A DNA stretch of 16,218 nt from Phycisphaerales bacterium UBA6054 (GCA_002429045.1 DIYM01000069.1:1-16218); one strand, 5' to 3'; shown: positions 6,278-14,696, counted from the stretch's first letter. The notes: generated by a model from the letters alone, not told the origin. Program-made: numbers and translations.

Positions 6278-7374
6278 CCAGGATCGTGTGGCTCATCGTG
6301 CTGGTGGTTCATGCCCTCGCCGGCACCGCCGCGGGGCAGCTGGGCCCAACCCCGGCCGACGCCGATCGTTCCGGGCAAGCCCGGGTCGCGACCCTCCAGC
6401 GATCGCAGGGGCTCAACCCGCTCCAGGCGCTGGGCGACGCGGGGGGGGTCGTCACCGGGGCGTCCGCGCTGGGGTCGACGCTGAATCCGTCCGCCCGGTC
6501 GGGCCCCGACGCGGCCGCACGGGCCGACGACGGGCCCGGGCTCTCCGTGGCGATCAACATCATGCTCCTCCTCACGGTGGTGGGGTTGGTGCCCTCGATC
6601 ATGCTCATGTGCACGAGCTTCGTGCGCATCCTGGTCGTCCTCGCGTTGCTCCGCCAGGCGATGGGGACCCAGTCGCTCCCGCCGTCCCAGGTGATCACCG
6701 GGCTGGCGCTCTTCATGACCGCGATGGTCATGAAGCCCACGATCGATCGGATCTGGACCGACGCCGTCGTGCCCTACCAGAACGGGGAGATCCGCGATGT
6801 CGACGTGCTCTGGCAGCGATCCGTGCAGCCGGTGCGTGATTTTATGTTCGACCAGATCGAAGCGACCGGCAACTGGAAGAGCGTCTACACGATCCTGAAC
6901 TACCAGGGCGTCGACACCAGCGAGCCGGAGGCTCTCACCCGCGCGGACGTGAGCACGACCACGCTCATCCCTGCGTACATGCTCAGCGAACTGAAGACCG
7001 CGTTCCTGATGGGCTTCCGGGTGTACCTTCCCTTCCTCGTGATCGACATGGTGATCGCCAGCCTGCTGATCTCGATGAGCATGATGATGCTGCCCCCGGT
7101 GCTGATCTCGCTCCCATTCAAGCTCATGCTGTTCGTGCTCGTCGACGGCTGGACGCTCGTCGTCGGCTCGCTGCTCGAGAGCTTCGTCATCGAGGGGCAG
7201 AGCTCGAGGGCCAGCGCTCTGGGCGCCGCCCTGCTGATCCTGGCATGGCGTGTGGTGGACAGGCCCGAGGCCCGCCCGCCGCCCCTGGAGGCTGTCGCCA
7301 CAACCCAAGCAGGCCCCGACGGGCCTGGTCCCCACGAACGGGCAGGCCCCGAACGGGCGGAGTCGCGGCCATGA
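6274..7374 (+). CDS. fliP: Flagellar export gate protein FliP
   Basis: FliP forms, as a pentamer with FliQ and FliR, the inner-membrane export gate. The conserved core starts near residue 88: PGLSVAINIMLLLTVVGLVP, then SFVRILVVLALLRQAMGTQSLPPSQV and GLALFMT. After a periplasmic segment come GFRVYLPFLVIDMVIASLLI, MSMMMLPPVLISLPFKLMLF and DGWTLVVGSLLESF. An N-terminal signal peptide (about 1-21) precedes a roughly 65-residue Pro/Gly/Ala-rich segment. A 62-residue tail follows LLESF, partly hydrophobic (ALGAALLILAW) then Pro-rich. At 366 residues it is longer than the roughly 245-residue E. coli protein. GTG 6274 overlaps the fliO stop by 4 nt, with GGAGGG at 6260-6265 giving 8-nt spacing. Identity is firm; the tail is unexplained. 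Confidence 0.95.
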   Translation: MTRIVWLIVLVVHALAGTAAGQLGPTPADADRSGQARVATLQRSQGLNPLQALGDAGGVVTGASALGSTLNPSARSGPDAAARADDGPGLSVAINIMLLLTVVGLVPSIMLMCTSFVRILVVLALLRQAMGTQSLPPSQVITGLALFMTAMVMKPTIDRIWTDAVVPYQNGEIRDVDVLWQRSVQPVRDFMFDQIEATGNWKSVYTILNYQGVDTSEPEALTRADVSTTTLIPAYMLSELKTAFLMGFRVYLPFLVIDMVIASLLISMSMMMLPPVLISLPFKLMLFVLVDGWTLVVGSLLESFVIEGQSSRASALGAALLILAWRVVDRPEARPPPLEAVATTQAGPDGPGPHERAGPERAESRP

Positions 7375-7628
7375 TGACCGAAGAGATGGCGATCGAGCTG
7401 ATCCGCTACACGCTGCTCATCGTGCTGACGATCGCGGTGCCGCTGCTGCTGGCGGGGATGGCGGTCGGGCTGGTGGTCAGCCTGTTCCAGTCCGTCACGT
7501 CCATCCAGGATCAGACGCTGACCTTCGTTCCCAAGATCATCATCATCGTGGTCGTGGCGGTGCTGCTCACGCCCTGGATGATCACGCTGCTCTCGGAGTT
7601 CTGCCGCGAGATGCTGGCGTTGTTCTGA
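7371..7628 (+). CDS. fliQ: Flagellar export gate protein FliQ
   Basis: This is an 85-residue export-gate subunit with two membrane helices (about 10-40 and 52-80). It has the family pattern AIELIRYTLLIVLTIAVPLL, then AGLVVSLFQSVTSIQDQTLTFVPKI and a hydrophobic second helix ending TPWMITLLSEF. The segment GLVVSLFQSVTSIQDQTLTFVPK is the most conserved part of FliQ and is intact. ATG 7371 overlaps the fliP stop (7372-7374) by 4 nt as ATGA, with GGAG at 7359-7362, 8 nt away. An immediate second ATG at 7374 is possible but has longer SD spacing. Length is typical. Confidence 0.96.
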   Translation: MMTEEMAIELIRYTLLIVLTIAVPLLLAGMAVGLVVSLFQSVTSIQDQTLTFVPKIIIIVVVAVLLTPWMITLLSEFCREMLALF

Positions 7629-7679
7629 CGCCCGCGTCCGTCTTTTGTCCGCCCCCCGAAGCACCACAGGACCCGCCGG

Positions 7680-8525
7680 TTGCCATCCCTCGACTTCATC
7701 CTGCCGCACGTGTTGCCGGTGATGCTCGTGATCGCCCGGTTGATCGGTCTGTTCCTGTTCGCCCCGGTGCTGAACAGCTCGACGATCCCTCGCTTGTACC
7801 GGGTGATGCTGGCGGTGATGTTCGGGCTCGCGATCTACCCGTTCACCCCCGAGCTGGGGGCGGGGATCGGTGTGAGCACGGTCCAGCTCGTCCCGTTGCT
7901 CTTCGCCGAGTTGGTCATCGGTCTGGCGATCGGGCTGATCGCGTCGCTCCCGCTGCTGGCGGTCCAGATGGGCGGATACATCATGGGGTACCAACTCGGG
8001 CTGTCGCTGGCCGAGAGTTTCAACCCCGTGCTCGAGTCCAACGGCTCGGTGGTGGGGGACCTGCTGTTCTACCTGGCGATCCTCGCGTTCATCGGGATCG
8101 GCGGGCTCGAGGTCCTCTTCGTCACGATGGCCGAGTCGTTCCGCACCGTTCCGGTCGGCGCGTTCACGTCGGGCGATGTTCCGCTGGAGATGTTCGTCAC
8201 GGTGCTGTCGTCCGGGTTCGAGCTTGCGATCCGGATCGCGACGCCCGTGATGGCCGTGGTTTCGATGCTGATGCTGTCCATGGGCTTCATCATGAAGACC
8301 ATGCCCGAGGTCAACATCATGAGCATCGGGTTCGCCGCCCAGATCGTGTGCGGGCTCGCGATGCTCTTCGCCGGCATCACCGTCGTGGCCAACGTCGCGA
8401 CCGAAGAGGTCTACGACGTCCTCGATACCATCGTGGTCTGGGTCCGCTCGTTCGCCGACCCCGCGATGGGCGGCGACCCTTCGCCGGTGCCGTTCTCCGA
8501 GATGAGAGGCGGCGTCGATGGCTGA
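7680..8525 (+). CDS. fliR: Flagellar export gate protein FliR
   Basis: FliR is the polytopic subunit that completes the FliPQR gate and works with FlhB. The 281 residues contain multiple hydrophobic helices and the recognisable start FILPHVLPVMLVIARLIGLF-LFAPVLNSSTIPRLYRVMLAV, followed by PELGAGIGV, AELVIGLAIGLIASLPLLA and MGYQLGLSLAESFNPVLESN. The family motif PEVNIMSIGFAAQIVCGLAML is present near residue 205. The start used is TTG 7680, since no ATG or GTG occurs upstream in frame and AGGA at 7668-7671 lies 8 nt away. A 51-nt gap after fliQ is gene-free. The stop overlaps the flhB start by 8 nt, so the two are likely translationally coupled. Confidence 0.94.
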   Translation: MPSLDFILPHVLPVMLVIARLIGLFLFAPVLNSSTIPRLYRVMLAVMFGLAIYPFTPELGAGIGVSTVQLVPLLFAELVIGLAIGLIASLPLLAVQMGGYIMGYQLGLSLAESFNPVLESNGSVVGDLLFYLAILAFIGIGGLEVLFVTMAESFRTVPVGAFTSGDVPLEMFVTVLSSGFELAIRIATPVMAVVSMLMLSMGFIMKTMPEVNIMSIGFAAQIVCGLAMLFAGITVVANVATEEVYDVLDTIVVWVRSFADPAMGGDPSPVPFSEMRGGVDG

Positions 8526-9660
8526 CGACATGGGCGAACGCACCGAAGCGCCGACCACCAAACGCCTCCAAGACGCCCGCATGAAGGGCCAGGTCCCCAA
8601 GAGCACCGACCTCGCGGGCGTCGTCACGCTCTTCGGCGGCGTGCTCATGATCGCGCTGTTCGGCGGCGTGCTCATGGAGCTCTTCGAAGCAACCATGCGC
8701 CACATGCTCAGCCCGCCGCCCGACGGCGAATGGTTCAGCACGGACACCATCGCCCCAAACGCACACCGCGCGTTCGGGACCGCGGCGTTGACCATGCTGC
8801 CCGTGCTTGCCGTGGCGGCGGCCACTGGGTTCGTCGGGCAGGTTATCCAGGTCGGGTTCCTCTTCTCCTCCGAGCCCATCCGTCCCAAACTCAGCAAGCT
8901 CAGCCCGATCGCGGGCGTCAAGCGGGTCTTCGGCAAGAAGGGCCTGATCAAAACCGTGATGGCGACGATGAAACTGATCGTGGTTCTCGTCGTCGCATAC
9001 CTGGTCATCACGAGCCAGGTCGAGCGCCTGGCCACGCTGCCCATGATGACCGCCGTCGGGGCGCTGTCGTCGGTCGTGCACGCGTTGATCATCCTGGTGT
9101 TCTGGCTGCTCGCGCTCCTGCTGTTCGTCGCGGTCGCGGATTTCCTCTACCAACGCTGGCAGCACAGCGACGACCTCAAAATGACCAAGCAGGAGGTCAA
9201 GGACGAGCGCCGCTCGATGGACGGCGACCCGCAGGTCAAGGGCAAGCGGCTCGAGATGGCACGCCAGTTCATCAGCCAACGCATGGGACAGGCCGTCCCC
9301 GAGGCGGACGTCATCATCACCAACCCCACGCACTTCTCGGTCGCCATCAAATACGATACCGACAGCATGAACGCCCCCAAGGTCACCGCCAAGGGCGTCG
9401 ACGAGCTCGCCCTCCGCATCCGCCAGATCGCCCGCACCAACGACGTCCCGATCGTCGAACGCCCTCCCCTGGCCCGGGCGCTCTACTGGGGTGTCGACAT
9501 CGGGCAGGAGATCTCGCCCGAGCATTACGAGGCGGTCGCGGAGATCCTGGCATACGTGTACCGCGTGGACGGGCGCACGCCGCGCCGTCCCGCCCCGTCA
9601 TCACAACGCCCGGCCCAGCCGGCAACGGCAACAAAGGAACCCCAGCTCGCGGGCGTGTGA
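8518..9660 (+). CDS. flhB: Flagellar export switch protein FlhB
   Basis: FlhB is the export-gate membrane protein that switches substrate class from rod/hook to filament by self-cleavage. The 380 residues start MADDMGERTEAPTTKRLQDA, with the conserved E-RTE-PT-KR-DAR and KGQVPKSTDL segment. Four membrane helices follow, at about 33-58, 88-116, 150-166 and 180-210. Next come the cytoplasmic helix DLKMTKQEVKDERRS and the cleavage site NPTH at 269-272 in ITNPTHFSVAIKYD. After NPTH comes APKVTAKGVDELALRIRQIA, then PPLARALYWGVDIGQEI and a short Pro/Gln tail. All catalytic-site residues are present, so autocleavage is expected. It overlaps fliR by 8 nt (SD AGAGG at 8505-8509). The stop codon lies in the loop of a hairpin. 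Confidence 0.97.
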   Translation: MADDMGERTEAPTTKRLQDARMKGQVPKSTDLAGVVTLFGGVLMIALFGGVLMELFEATMRHMLSPPPDGEWFSTDTIAPNAHRAFGTAALTMLPVLAVAAATGFVGQVIQVGFLFSSEPIRPKLSKLSPIAGVKRVFGKKGLIKTVMATMKLIVVLVVAYLVITSQVERLATLPMMTAVGALSSVVHALIILVFWLLALLLFVAVADFLYQRWQHSDDLKMTKQEVKDERRSMDGDPQVKGKRLEMARQFISQRMGQAVPEADVIITNPTHFSVAIKYDTDSMNAPKVTAKGVDELALRIRQIARTNDVPIVERPPLARALYWGVDIGQEISPEHYEAVAEILAYVYRVDGRTPRRPAPSSQRPAQPATATKEPQLAGV

Positions 9661-9667
9661 CGCCCGC
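9649..9667 (+). other. Hairpin with the flhB stop codon in its loop
   Basis: GCGGGCG at 9649-9655 and CGCCCGC at 9661-9667 form a perfect 7-bp stem whose 5-nt loop, TGTGA, contains the flhB TGA (9658-9660). The flhA ATG is 9 nt beyond, and no clear SD is visible for it. Ribosomes finishing flhB would open this stem, which fits translational coupling. No T tract follows, so it is not a terminator. Confidence 0.4.
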
Positions 9668-9676
9668 TGAAACGCC

Positions 9677-11848
9677 ATGAGCGACTCGCCGCAACAGGTC
9701 ATGCCCGGCTGGATGGAACGCGTCTCGCGATACCGCGGGCTGATCGTGCCCATCGGCTTCGTCATGCTGATGGCGGTCGTGCTCATCCCGCTGCCACCGG
9801 CGATGCTGGACGTGCTCATCAGCGTCAACATCTCCATATCGGTCATCATCCTGCTGACCACGCTCTACATGAACAAGGCCCTCGAGTTCAGCGTGTTCCC
9901 GTCGCTGCTGCTCGCGACCACGCTGCTCCGCCTGGTGCTCAACATCGCGTCGACCCGGCTCATCCTCACCGCCGACGCGGCGACCCCCGACCAGGCCGCA
10001 GACGTCGCCGGCAAGGTCATCATGGCGTTCGGATCGTTCGTCGCGGGCGACTCGCTCTTCGTCGGTGTGGTCATCTTCCTGATCCTGATGCTCGTGCAGT
10101 TCATGGTGGTCACCAAGGGCGCCGGGCGCATCGCCGAGGTCGCCGCCAGGTTCACGCTCGACGCCATGCCCGGCAAGCAGATGGCCATCGACGCCGAACT
10201 CGCCAACGGCATGCTCAGCGAAGCCGAAGCGAAGCAACGCAGAGAAGACATCTCACGCGAAGCCGATTTCTACGGCGCGATGGACGGTGCGTCCAAGTTC
10301 GTCAAGGGCGACGCGATCGCCGGCATCATCATCACCGGCGTCAACATCGCGGGAGGCTTCGCGGTCGGCATCCTCGAGCGCGGCTGGCCCGCCGGGCAGG
10401 TCGCCGAGATCTTCACCAAGCTGACGATCGGTGACGGCCTGACCAGCCAGGTGCCCAGCTTCATCATCTCCATCGCCGCCGCCCTGATCGTCACCCGCTC
10501 GGGATCGAAGGCCAACCTCGGCAACGAGCTGACCGGGCAGCTCACCAGCCAGCCCACGGGGCTGGGCATCACCGCCGGCTTCGTCGCCGTGCTCGCCCTC
10601 ACGCCACTCCCGACGATCCCCCTGCTGACCACCGCGATCGGCATCGGCGTGCTCTCGTGGGCGATGCGTCGCGCCGGCAAGGTCCGCGAGCAGGAAGCCG
10701 TCGAGCTGGCGATCGAAGAGCAGCAGGCCCAGACGCCCGAGCCGCCCCCCGTCGAGGACCTGCTCAAGGTCGATGTCCTCGAGCTCGAGGTCGGTTACGG
10801 GGTCGTGTCGCTGATCGACACCGCGCAGGGCGGTGACCTGCTCGAGCGCATCGGCGCGGTCCGCCGCCAGCTCGCCGTCGAGCTCGGCCTGGTCATGCCG
10901 CCCGTACGCATCCGCGACAACATGCAGCTGCCCCCCAACGAGTACCGCCTCAAAATCCGCGGCAACGCGGTCGCGACCAACTCGGTCGAGCCCGGGATGC
11001 TGATGGCGATGGATTCGGGCATGACCTCCGGGCCGATCGAGGGAACGCCCGCCAAAGAGCCGGCGTTCGGGCTCGACGCATGGTGGATCGATCCGTCGAT
11101 GCGATCGAAAGCCGAAGCCCGCAACTACACCGTGGTCGACCCCTCCAGCGTGCTGGCCACGCACATCACCGAGGTCGTCAAGACCCACGCCGACGAGTTG
11201 CTCACACGCCAGGAGGTCAACAACCTCGTCGAAGGGCTCAAGGAAAAAGCGGGCAAGCTCGTCGAGGACACCATCCCCGGTGTCGTCAAGCCCGGAGACC
11301 TCCAGAAGGTCCTCCAGGCGCTCCTGCGCGAGCGGGTCCCGGTCCGCGACATGGAGACCATCATCGAAACCCTGGCCGACTGGGGCACCAAGACCCAAGA
11401 CACCGATGTGCTCGTCGAGTACGTCCGCAACGCCCTCCGCCGCACCATCTGCTCCCAATACGCCGCGCCCGATGAGAACGGCACGCTCACCCTCACCTGC
11501 GCCACGCTCGATCCGGGCCTCGAGGATCAGATCGACGCCTACATCGAACGCGGCGGGCACGGCACCAGCCTGCACATGCCCGCCAACGTTGCCAAGCAAA
11601 TCGCCGACGCCGTTGCCGAGCAACTCAGGGGGGTCTCGGCACGCGGGCGCCTCCCGGTTGTGATCGCGTCGCCCACCGTCCGCGCCGTGGTCTGGCAGAT
11701 CGTCTCCCCCAACGTCCCGGGCGTCGCGGTCCTGGGGTACAACGAGGTGGTCTCGGGCATCGAGGTCGAGTCGGTCGGGCTGGTCAGCGCCATCGGGCAC
11801 GGGCAGGCGGCGGCCAACCCCGCGCCGGGACCCGTGGCCGTGGCGTAA
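9677..11848 (+). CDS. flhA: Flagellar export gate protein FlhA
   Basis: FlhA forms the nonameric ring of the export apparatus that binds cargo and chaperones. The 723 residues start at ATG 9677. The N-terminal half holds about eight membrane helices. Its FHIPEP-type signature GRIAEVAARFTLDAMPGKQM-AID is near 150-172, with LDAMPGKQM at 161-169, followed by the conserved SREADFYGAMDGASKFVKGDAIAGI. A linker (EEQQAQTPEPPPVEDLLK) leads to the cytoplasmic domain from about 360, including PPVRIRDNMQLPPNEYRLKIRG and TRQEVNNLV. Its end (AVLGYNEVVSGIEVESVG) is typical. No SD is visible; initiation is probably coupled to flhB, 16 nt upstream, across a hairpin. The flhF gene follows after 148 nt. The length is close to the roughly 690 of well-studied FlhA. 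Confidence 0.97.
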   Translation: MSDSPQQVMPGWMERVSRYRGLIVPIGFVMLMAVVLIPLPPAMLDVLISVNISISVIILLTTLYMNKALEFSVFPSLLLATTLLRLVLNIASTRLILTADAATPDQAADVAGKVIMAFGSFVAGDSLFVGVVIFLILMLVQFMVVTKGAGRIAEVAARFTLDAMPGKQMAIDAELANGMLSEAEAKQRREDISREADFYGAMDGASKFVKGDAIAGIIITGVNIAGGFAVGILERGWPAGQVAEIFTKLTIGDGLTSQVPSFIISIAAALIVTRSGSKANLGNELTGQLTSQPTGLGITAGFVAVLALTPLPTIPLLTTAIGIGVLSWAMRRAGKVREQEAVELAIEEQQAQTPEPPPVEDLLKVDVLELEVGYGVVSLIDTAQGGDLLERIGAVRRQLAVELGLVMPPVRIRDNMQLPPNEYRLKIRGNAVATNSVEPGMLMAMDSGMTSGPIEGTPAKEPAFGLDAWWIDPSMRSKAEARNYTVVDPSSVLATHITEVVKTHADELLTRQEVNNLVEGLKEKAGKLVEDTIPGVVKPGDLQKVLQALLRERVPVRDMETIIETLADWGTKTQDTDVLVEYVRNALRRTICSQYAAPDENGTLTLTCATLDPGLEDQIDAYIERGGHGTSLHMPANVAKQIADAVAEQLRGVSARGRLPVVIASPTVRAVVWQIVSPNVPGVAVLGYNEVVSGIEVESVGLVSAIGHGQAAANPAPGPVAVA

Positions 11849-11937
11849 AGCCCGATCCGATCAGGGGCTGCCACGCGCCCGAGCGGGAACCGCGATCTGC
11901 CGCGGTGGTGGGCTTGCGTTGCTTCGGATACAGTGGA

Positions 11938-11969
11938 GCGGTGCCCGTCCGGTGGCACCGCGTCGGGCA
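11938..11969 (+). promoter_or_regulatory. Competing inverted repeats in the flhF leader
   Basis: GCGGTGCC (11938-11945) and GGCACCGC (11954-11961) form a perfect 8-bp inverted repeat with an 8-nt loop. Overlapping its left arm, TGCCCG (11942-11947) can instead pair with CGGGCA (11964-11969). The two structures share bases and exclude each other. They lie in the 148-nt gap between flhA and flhF, 27 nt ahead of the flhF start. An AT-rich GATACAGT at 11927-11934 may be a -10 element, but no matching -35 is seen. A regulatory role is inferred. Confidence 0.35.
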
Positions 11970-11996
11970 TCACGCACACGGAGCCAGGACGGCCGC

Positions 11997-13652
11997 ATGA
12001 AACTCAAGACCTTTCAAGCACAGACCATGGCCGACGCGCTCGCGGCGGTCCGCAAGGACCTCGGCCCGGATGCCATGATCCTCCACACACGATCGTACAA
12101 GGAAGGCGCGTGGCTCGGCTTCGGCGGCCGAAACATGGTCGAGATCACCGCGTCCGCGGCCGAAGGAGCCCGCAAGCTCAAGCGCGGCGCCCGCCCCGAC
12201 AAACACGCCCCCCGCGAGGATCGGCCCGACGACCGGTCGCTCGTGCTGGGCGGCGAGACCGAGGCGGCCAAGCACGCGTCCAAGAACGCCAAGCGCGACT
12301 CGGCCGAGATCGTCGTCCAGCGAGCACGCGATGTCGTCGAACCGAAGCCGATGATCTCCGAGCCCTCCGCCGCCGATCCCGCACCGCCCCCCGCCCGCCG
12401 CCCGCTCAGCGCGACGGGACGCCCATCCATCGCGACCCGCTTGCCCAGGCGTGACAACGCGTCCCCGGTCCGCCTCTCGGACGCAACACCTCCCGCCGAC
12501 ACGACCGAAGCGACACCCCCCGGCACCAACCCGGATGACCACCGCTCCGATCCGACCCGTGTGCTCGATGGTTTCCGTCGAACCCAGACCGCCCGAACCG
12601 ACCCCGAGCCGGCAGACAAAGCCGCCAGCACGACCGCGCCGCGTCCATCCGAGGTCGCCGATCGGCCAGAAACACCGGGCGCATCCCCGAGCCAGCAGGA
12701 CATCCGCGAGCAGATCGCCGGTCTGGAGCAGATGATGGGGCGCGTGCTCGAATCCACACGCCGCACGTCGATCGCGATGGGCAAGGTCAGCGGGCAGGCA
12801 GGCGAGCCGATCGCGGGCGGCCCGCTCACCGAACTGACCAACCAACTCGTCGAGAACGACGCACCGATCGAGTCGGTCGACACGATCATCGGGGCGGTGC
12901 GCGACCGGCTGGACAAGCACGAGCTCGAAGACAGCACCGTGGTCCGCCAGGCGGTGCTCCGTGAGATCGAAGACTCCATCGCGACCAAGGGCGATTCGCT
13001 GCTCGCCATGTCGGGCTCGGCAACGACCGGGGCACCGCGCATCATCTCACTGATCGGGCCGACCGGCGTAGGCAAGACGACGACCGTCGCGAAACTCGCG
13101 GCCGCCTGCAAGCTCAGACACGGCAAACGGGTCGGGTTGATCACCAGCGACACCTACCGGATCGCAGCCGTCGAACAACTGCGCACCTACGCGGGGATCA
13201 TCGGGCTGCCCATCAAGGTGGTGATGTCCCCCGAGGAGATGGCCGACGCGATCGAATCGCTGCAGAGCATGGACGTGATCATCGTCGATACCGCCGGGCG
13301 TTCCCAGCACGACGGGAAACGGCTCGAAGAACTCAAGGCGTTCATCAGCGCGGCCCGCCCGGACGAGACCCATCTCGTCCTGTCGTCCACCGTCGGGAAC
13401 CGGGTGCTCGAACGGACCACCGAGAAGTTCAAGCCTCTCTCCCCGGATCGGGTGATCCTGACCAAGCTCGACGAGGCGGTCTGCACCGGACACCTGGCCG
13501 GGCTGACCGGGCGCCTCGGACTGCCCCTATCGTTCATCACCGTTGGGCAGGAGGTGCCCGACGATATCGAGCCGGCCCGGGCTGACCGTTTGGCCAGAGT
13601 CGCGCTCGATGGGCCGGACGTGCTGTTCCGAGGGTCCAACGGGAGAGGTTGA
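11997..13652 (+). CDS. flhF: Flagellar placement GTPase FlhF (SRP family)
   Basis: FlhF is an SRP-type GTPase that marks the pole or site where a flagellum is built, with its partner FlhG. ATG 11997 gives 551 residues starting MKLKTFQAQTMADALAAVRKDLGPDAMILHTR, the standard FlhF beginning; AGGA at 11986-11989 is 7 nt away. An in-frame upstream extension to 11919 lacks this character. Residues about 60-235 are a Pro/Asp/Arg-rich linker, probably disordered. A helical N domain (about 240-345) precedes the G domain: P-loop GPTGVGKT (354-361), DTYRIAAVEQLRTYA (about 385-400), DTAGR (431-435), TKLDEA (489-494) and the end FITVGQEVPDDIEPA. All nucleotide-binding motifs are intact. flhG overlaps its stop by 1 nt. 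Confidence 0.96.
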   Translation: MKLKTFQAQTMADALAAVRKDLGPDAMILHTRSYKEGAWLGFGGRNMVEITASAAEGARKLKRGARPDKHAPREDRPDDRSLVLGGETEAAKHASKNAKRDSAEIVVQRARDVVEPKPMISEPSAADPAPPPARRPLSATGRPSIATRLPRRDNASPVRLSDATPPADTTEATPPGTNPDDHRSDPTRVLDGFRRTQTARTDPEPADKAASTTAPRPSEVADRPETPGASPSQQDIREQIAGLEQMMGRVLESTRRTSIAMGKVSGQAGEPIAGGPLTELTNQLVENDAPIESVDTIIGAVRDRLDKHELEDSTVVRQAVLREIEDSIATKGDSLLAMSGSATTGAPRIISLIGPTGVGKTTTVAKLAAACKLRHGKRVGLITSDTYRIAAVEQLRTYAGIIGLPIKVVMSPEEMADAIESLQSMDVIIVDTAGRSQHDGKRLEELKAFISAARPDETHLVLSSTVGNRVLERTTEKFKPLSPDRVILTKLDEAVCTGHLAGLTGRLGLPLSFITVGQEVPDDIEPARADRLARVALDGPDVLFRGSNGRG

Positions 13653-14617
13653 TGGCTCGAGCACTGGTGTTGCATTCAGATTCTCCGGACGAACAGAACG
13701 CCGGGGACCAGGCGTCACGCCTGCGCGAGTTGGTGGGGTCGCTCGATCAAGGGGGGGCAAATCCCTCGGATCAGGCGGGCTCGGCGCGCCACATCGCTCC
13801 CGAGCGACGGATCCCGATCATCGCGATCGCCTCGGGCAAGGGCGGCGTCGGGAAGACCACCACCTCGGTCAACCTCTCGATCGCGCTCGCGGGGCAGAAC
13901 CGGCGCACGGTGCTCATGGACGCGGATATCGGGCTCGCGAACGCGGACGTGCTGTGCGGGCTGATGCCCAAGAACAGGCTCGAAGCCGCCGCAAGCCAGA
14001 GCGGTTTCACGCTCGAAGACCTCGCCATCGACGCCCCGGGCGGGTTCCGCCTCATCCCGGGTTCGGTCGGCATCGGGCGGGTGGACGAACTCAACGACGA
14101 GGAACGCCGGACCCTGCTCACGAGCCTCCGGACCATGCACCGGCACAACGACGTGGTCCTGATCGACACCAGCGCGGGGCTTGGCCCGTCCGTCACCGAG
14201 TTCGTCGCGGCCGCGGATCTCGGGCTCGTCGTCGTGACCCCCGAGCCCACGAGCATCGCCGATGCCTATGCGCTCATCAAGGTGCTCGTTTCCGGCGAGG
14301 CCGGTCAACGCCCCCCGGTCCTGTCGCTGATCATCAATCAGGTCGCCAACGAGCGAGAGGCCGATCAGGTCCACGACCGCATCGCCGGAGTCTGCGACCG
14401 CTTCCTCGGCTATCAGATCCCCATGCTCGGCTACATCCGTCGCGACAAGAAGGTCCTCGCAGCCGTCCGCTCTCGGGTGCCCTATATGATCGATGCTCCC
14501 AAGTCGCACGCTGGCAAGGACATGGCAAAGCTCGCCAAGACACTGATCGATTGGGCGGGCATCGAAGGACGCGCCGCGGCGTCGTCTTCGAAGCGCGGAT
14601 GGTTCGCGCGGCGTTGA
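13652..14617 (+). CDS. flhG: Flagellar number regulator FlhG (MinD-like ATPase)
   Basis: FlhG (also FleN or YlxH) is a MinD/ParA-type ATPase that limits flagellar number and stimulates FlhF GTPase. The 321 residues start at ATG 13652, overlapping the flhF TGA by 1 nt, with GGGAG at 13641-13645, 6 nt away; a TTG one codon earlier is less likely. The N-terminal DQASRLR (19-25) matches the DQAxxLR helix that activates FlhF. Next come the deviant Walker A SGKGGVGKTT (61-70), DADIGLANADVLCGL, DTSAGLGPSVTEF and TPEPTSIADAYALIK, with RSRVPYM near the C-terminus. A Ser/Lys/Arg tail (SSSKRGW) ends the protein and may aid membrane contact, but no classic amphipathic helix is certain. Translational coupling with flhF is expected. 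Confidence 0.95.
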   Translation: MARALVLHSDSPDEQNAGDQASRLRELVGSLDQGGANPSDQAGSARHIAPERRIPIIAIASGKGGVGKTTTSVNLSIALAGQNRRTVLMDADIGLANADVLCGLMPKNRLEAAASQSGFTLEDLAIDAPGGFRLIPGSVGIGRVDELNDEERRTLLTSLRTMHRHNDVVLIDTSAGLGPSVTEFVAAADLGLVVVTPEPTSIADAYALIKVLVSGEAGQRPPVLSLIINQVANEREADQVHDRIAGVCDRFLGYQIPMLGYIRRDKKVLAAVRSRVPYMIDAPKSHAGKDMAKLAKTLIDWAGIEGRAAASSSKRGWFARR

Positions 14618-14663
14618 TCCCCATCCACCCCCGCTCCGCCCCCTCATCCCGAGACCGCCCGCC

Positions 14664-14696
14664 CGATGCTCGGGTTCCTGGTTGATTTGAGCATCG
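14664..14696 (+). promoter_or_regulatory. 8-bp dyad upstream of a sigma-54-like promoter
   Basis: CGATGCTC (14664-14671) and GAGCATCG (14689-14696) are perfect reverse complements separated by 17 nt. The dyad centre is about 65 nt upstream of the predicted start at 14745, a place where an enhancer-binding activator could bind. The left arm also takes part in a short competing stem, CCCGA-TGC-TCGGG (14662-14674). No T tract typical of an intrinsic terminator follows. Either an activator site or a flhG mRNA structure is possible. Confidence 0.4.

Noticed and set aside
6900..9092. Long open frame on the minus strand (about 730 codons), and others antisense to flhB, flhA and flhG
   Set aside because: They lie opposite well-supported flagellar genes, give low-complexity His/Arg/Asp-rich products without domains, and are expected from strong third-position GC in the plus-strand genes.
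11846..11870. TAAAG at the flhA stop as a sigma-28 -35 element
   Set aside because: No GCCGATAA-like sequence lies at the required distance; the TAA is the stop codon.
11953..11969. TGGCAC followed by GGGCA as a sigma-54 promoter for flhF
   Set aside because: The spacing between GG and GC is 11 rather than the strict 10, the TT before GC is missing, and the TGGCAC is explained as part of an inverted-repeat arm.
13649..13651. TTG start of flhG one codon earlier
   Set aside because: ATG 13652 is the stronger start codon with good SD spacing; the TTG sits only 0-5 nt from the same SD.
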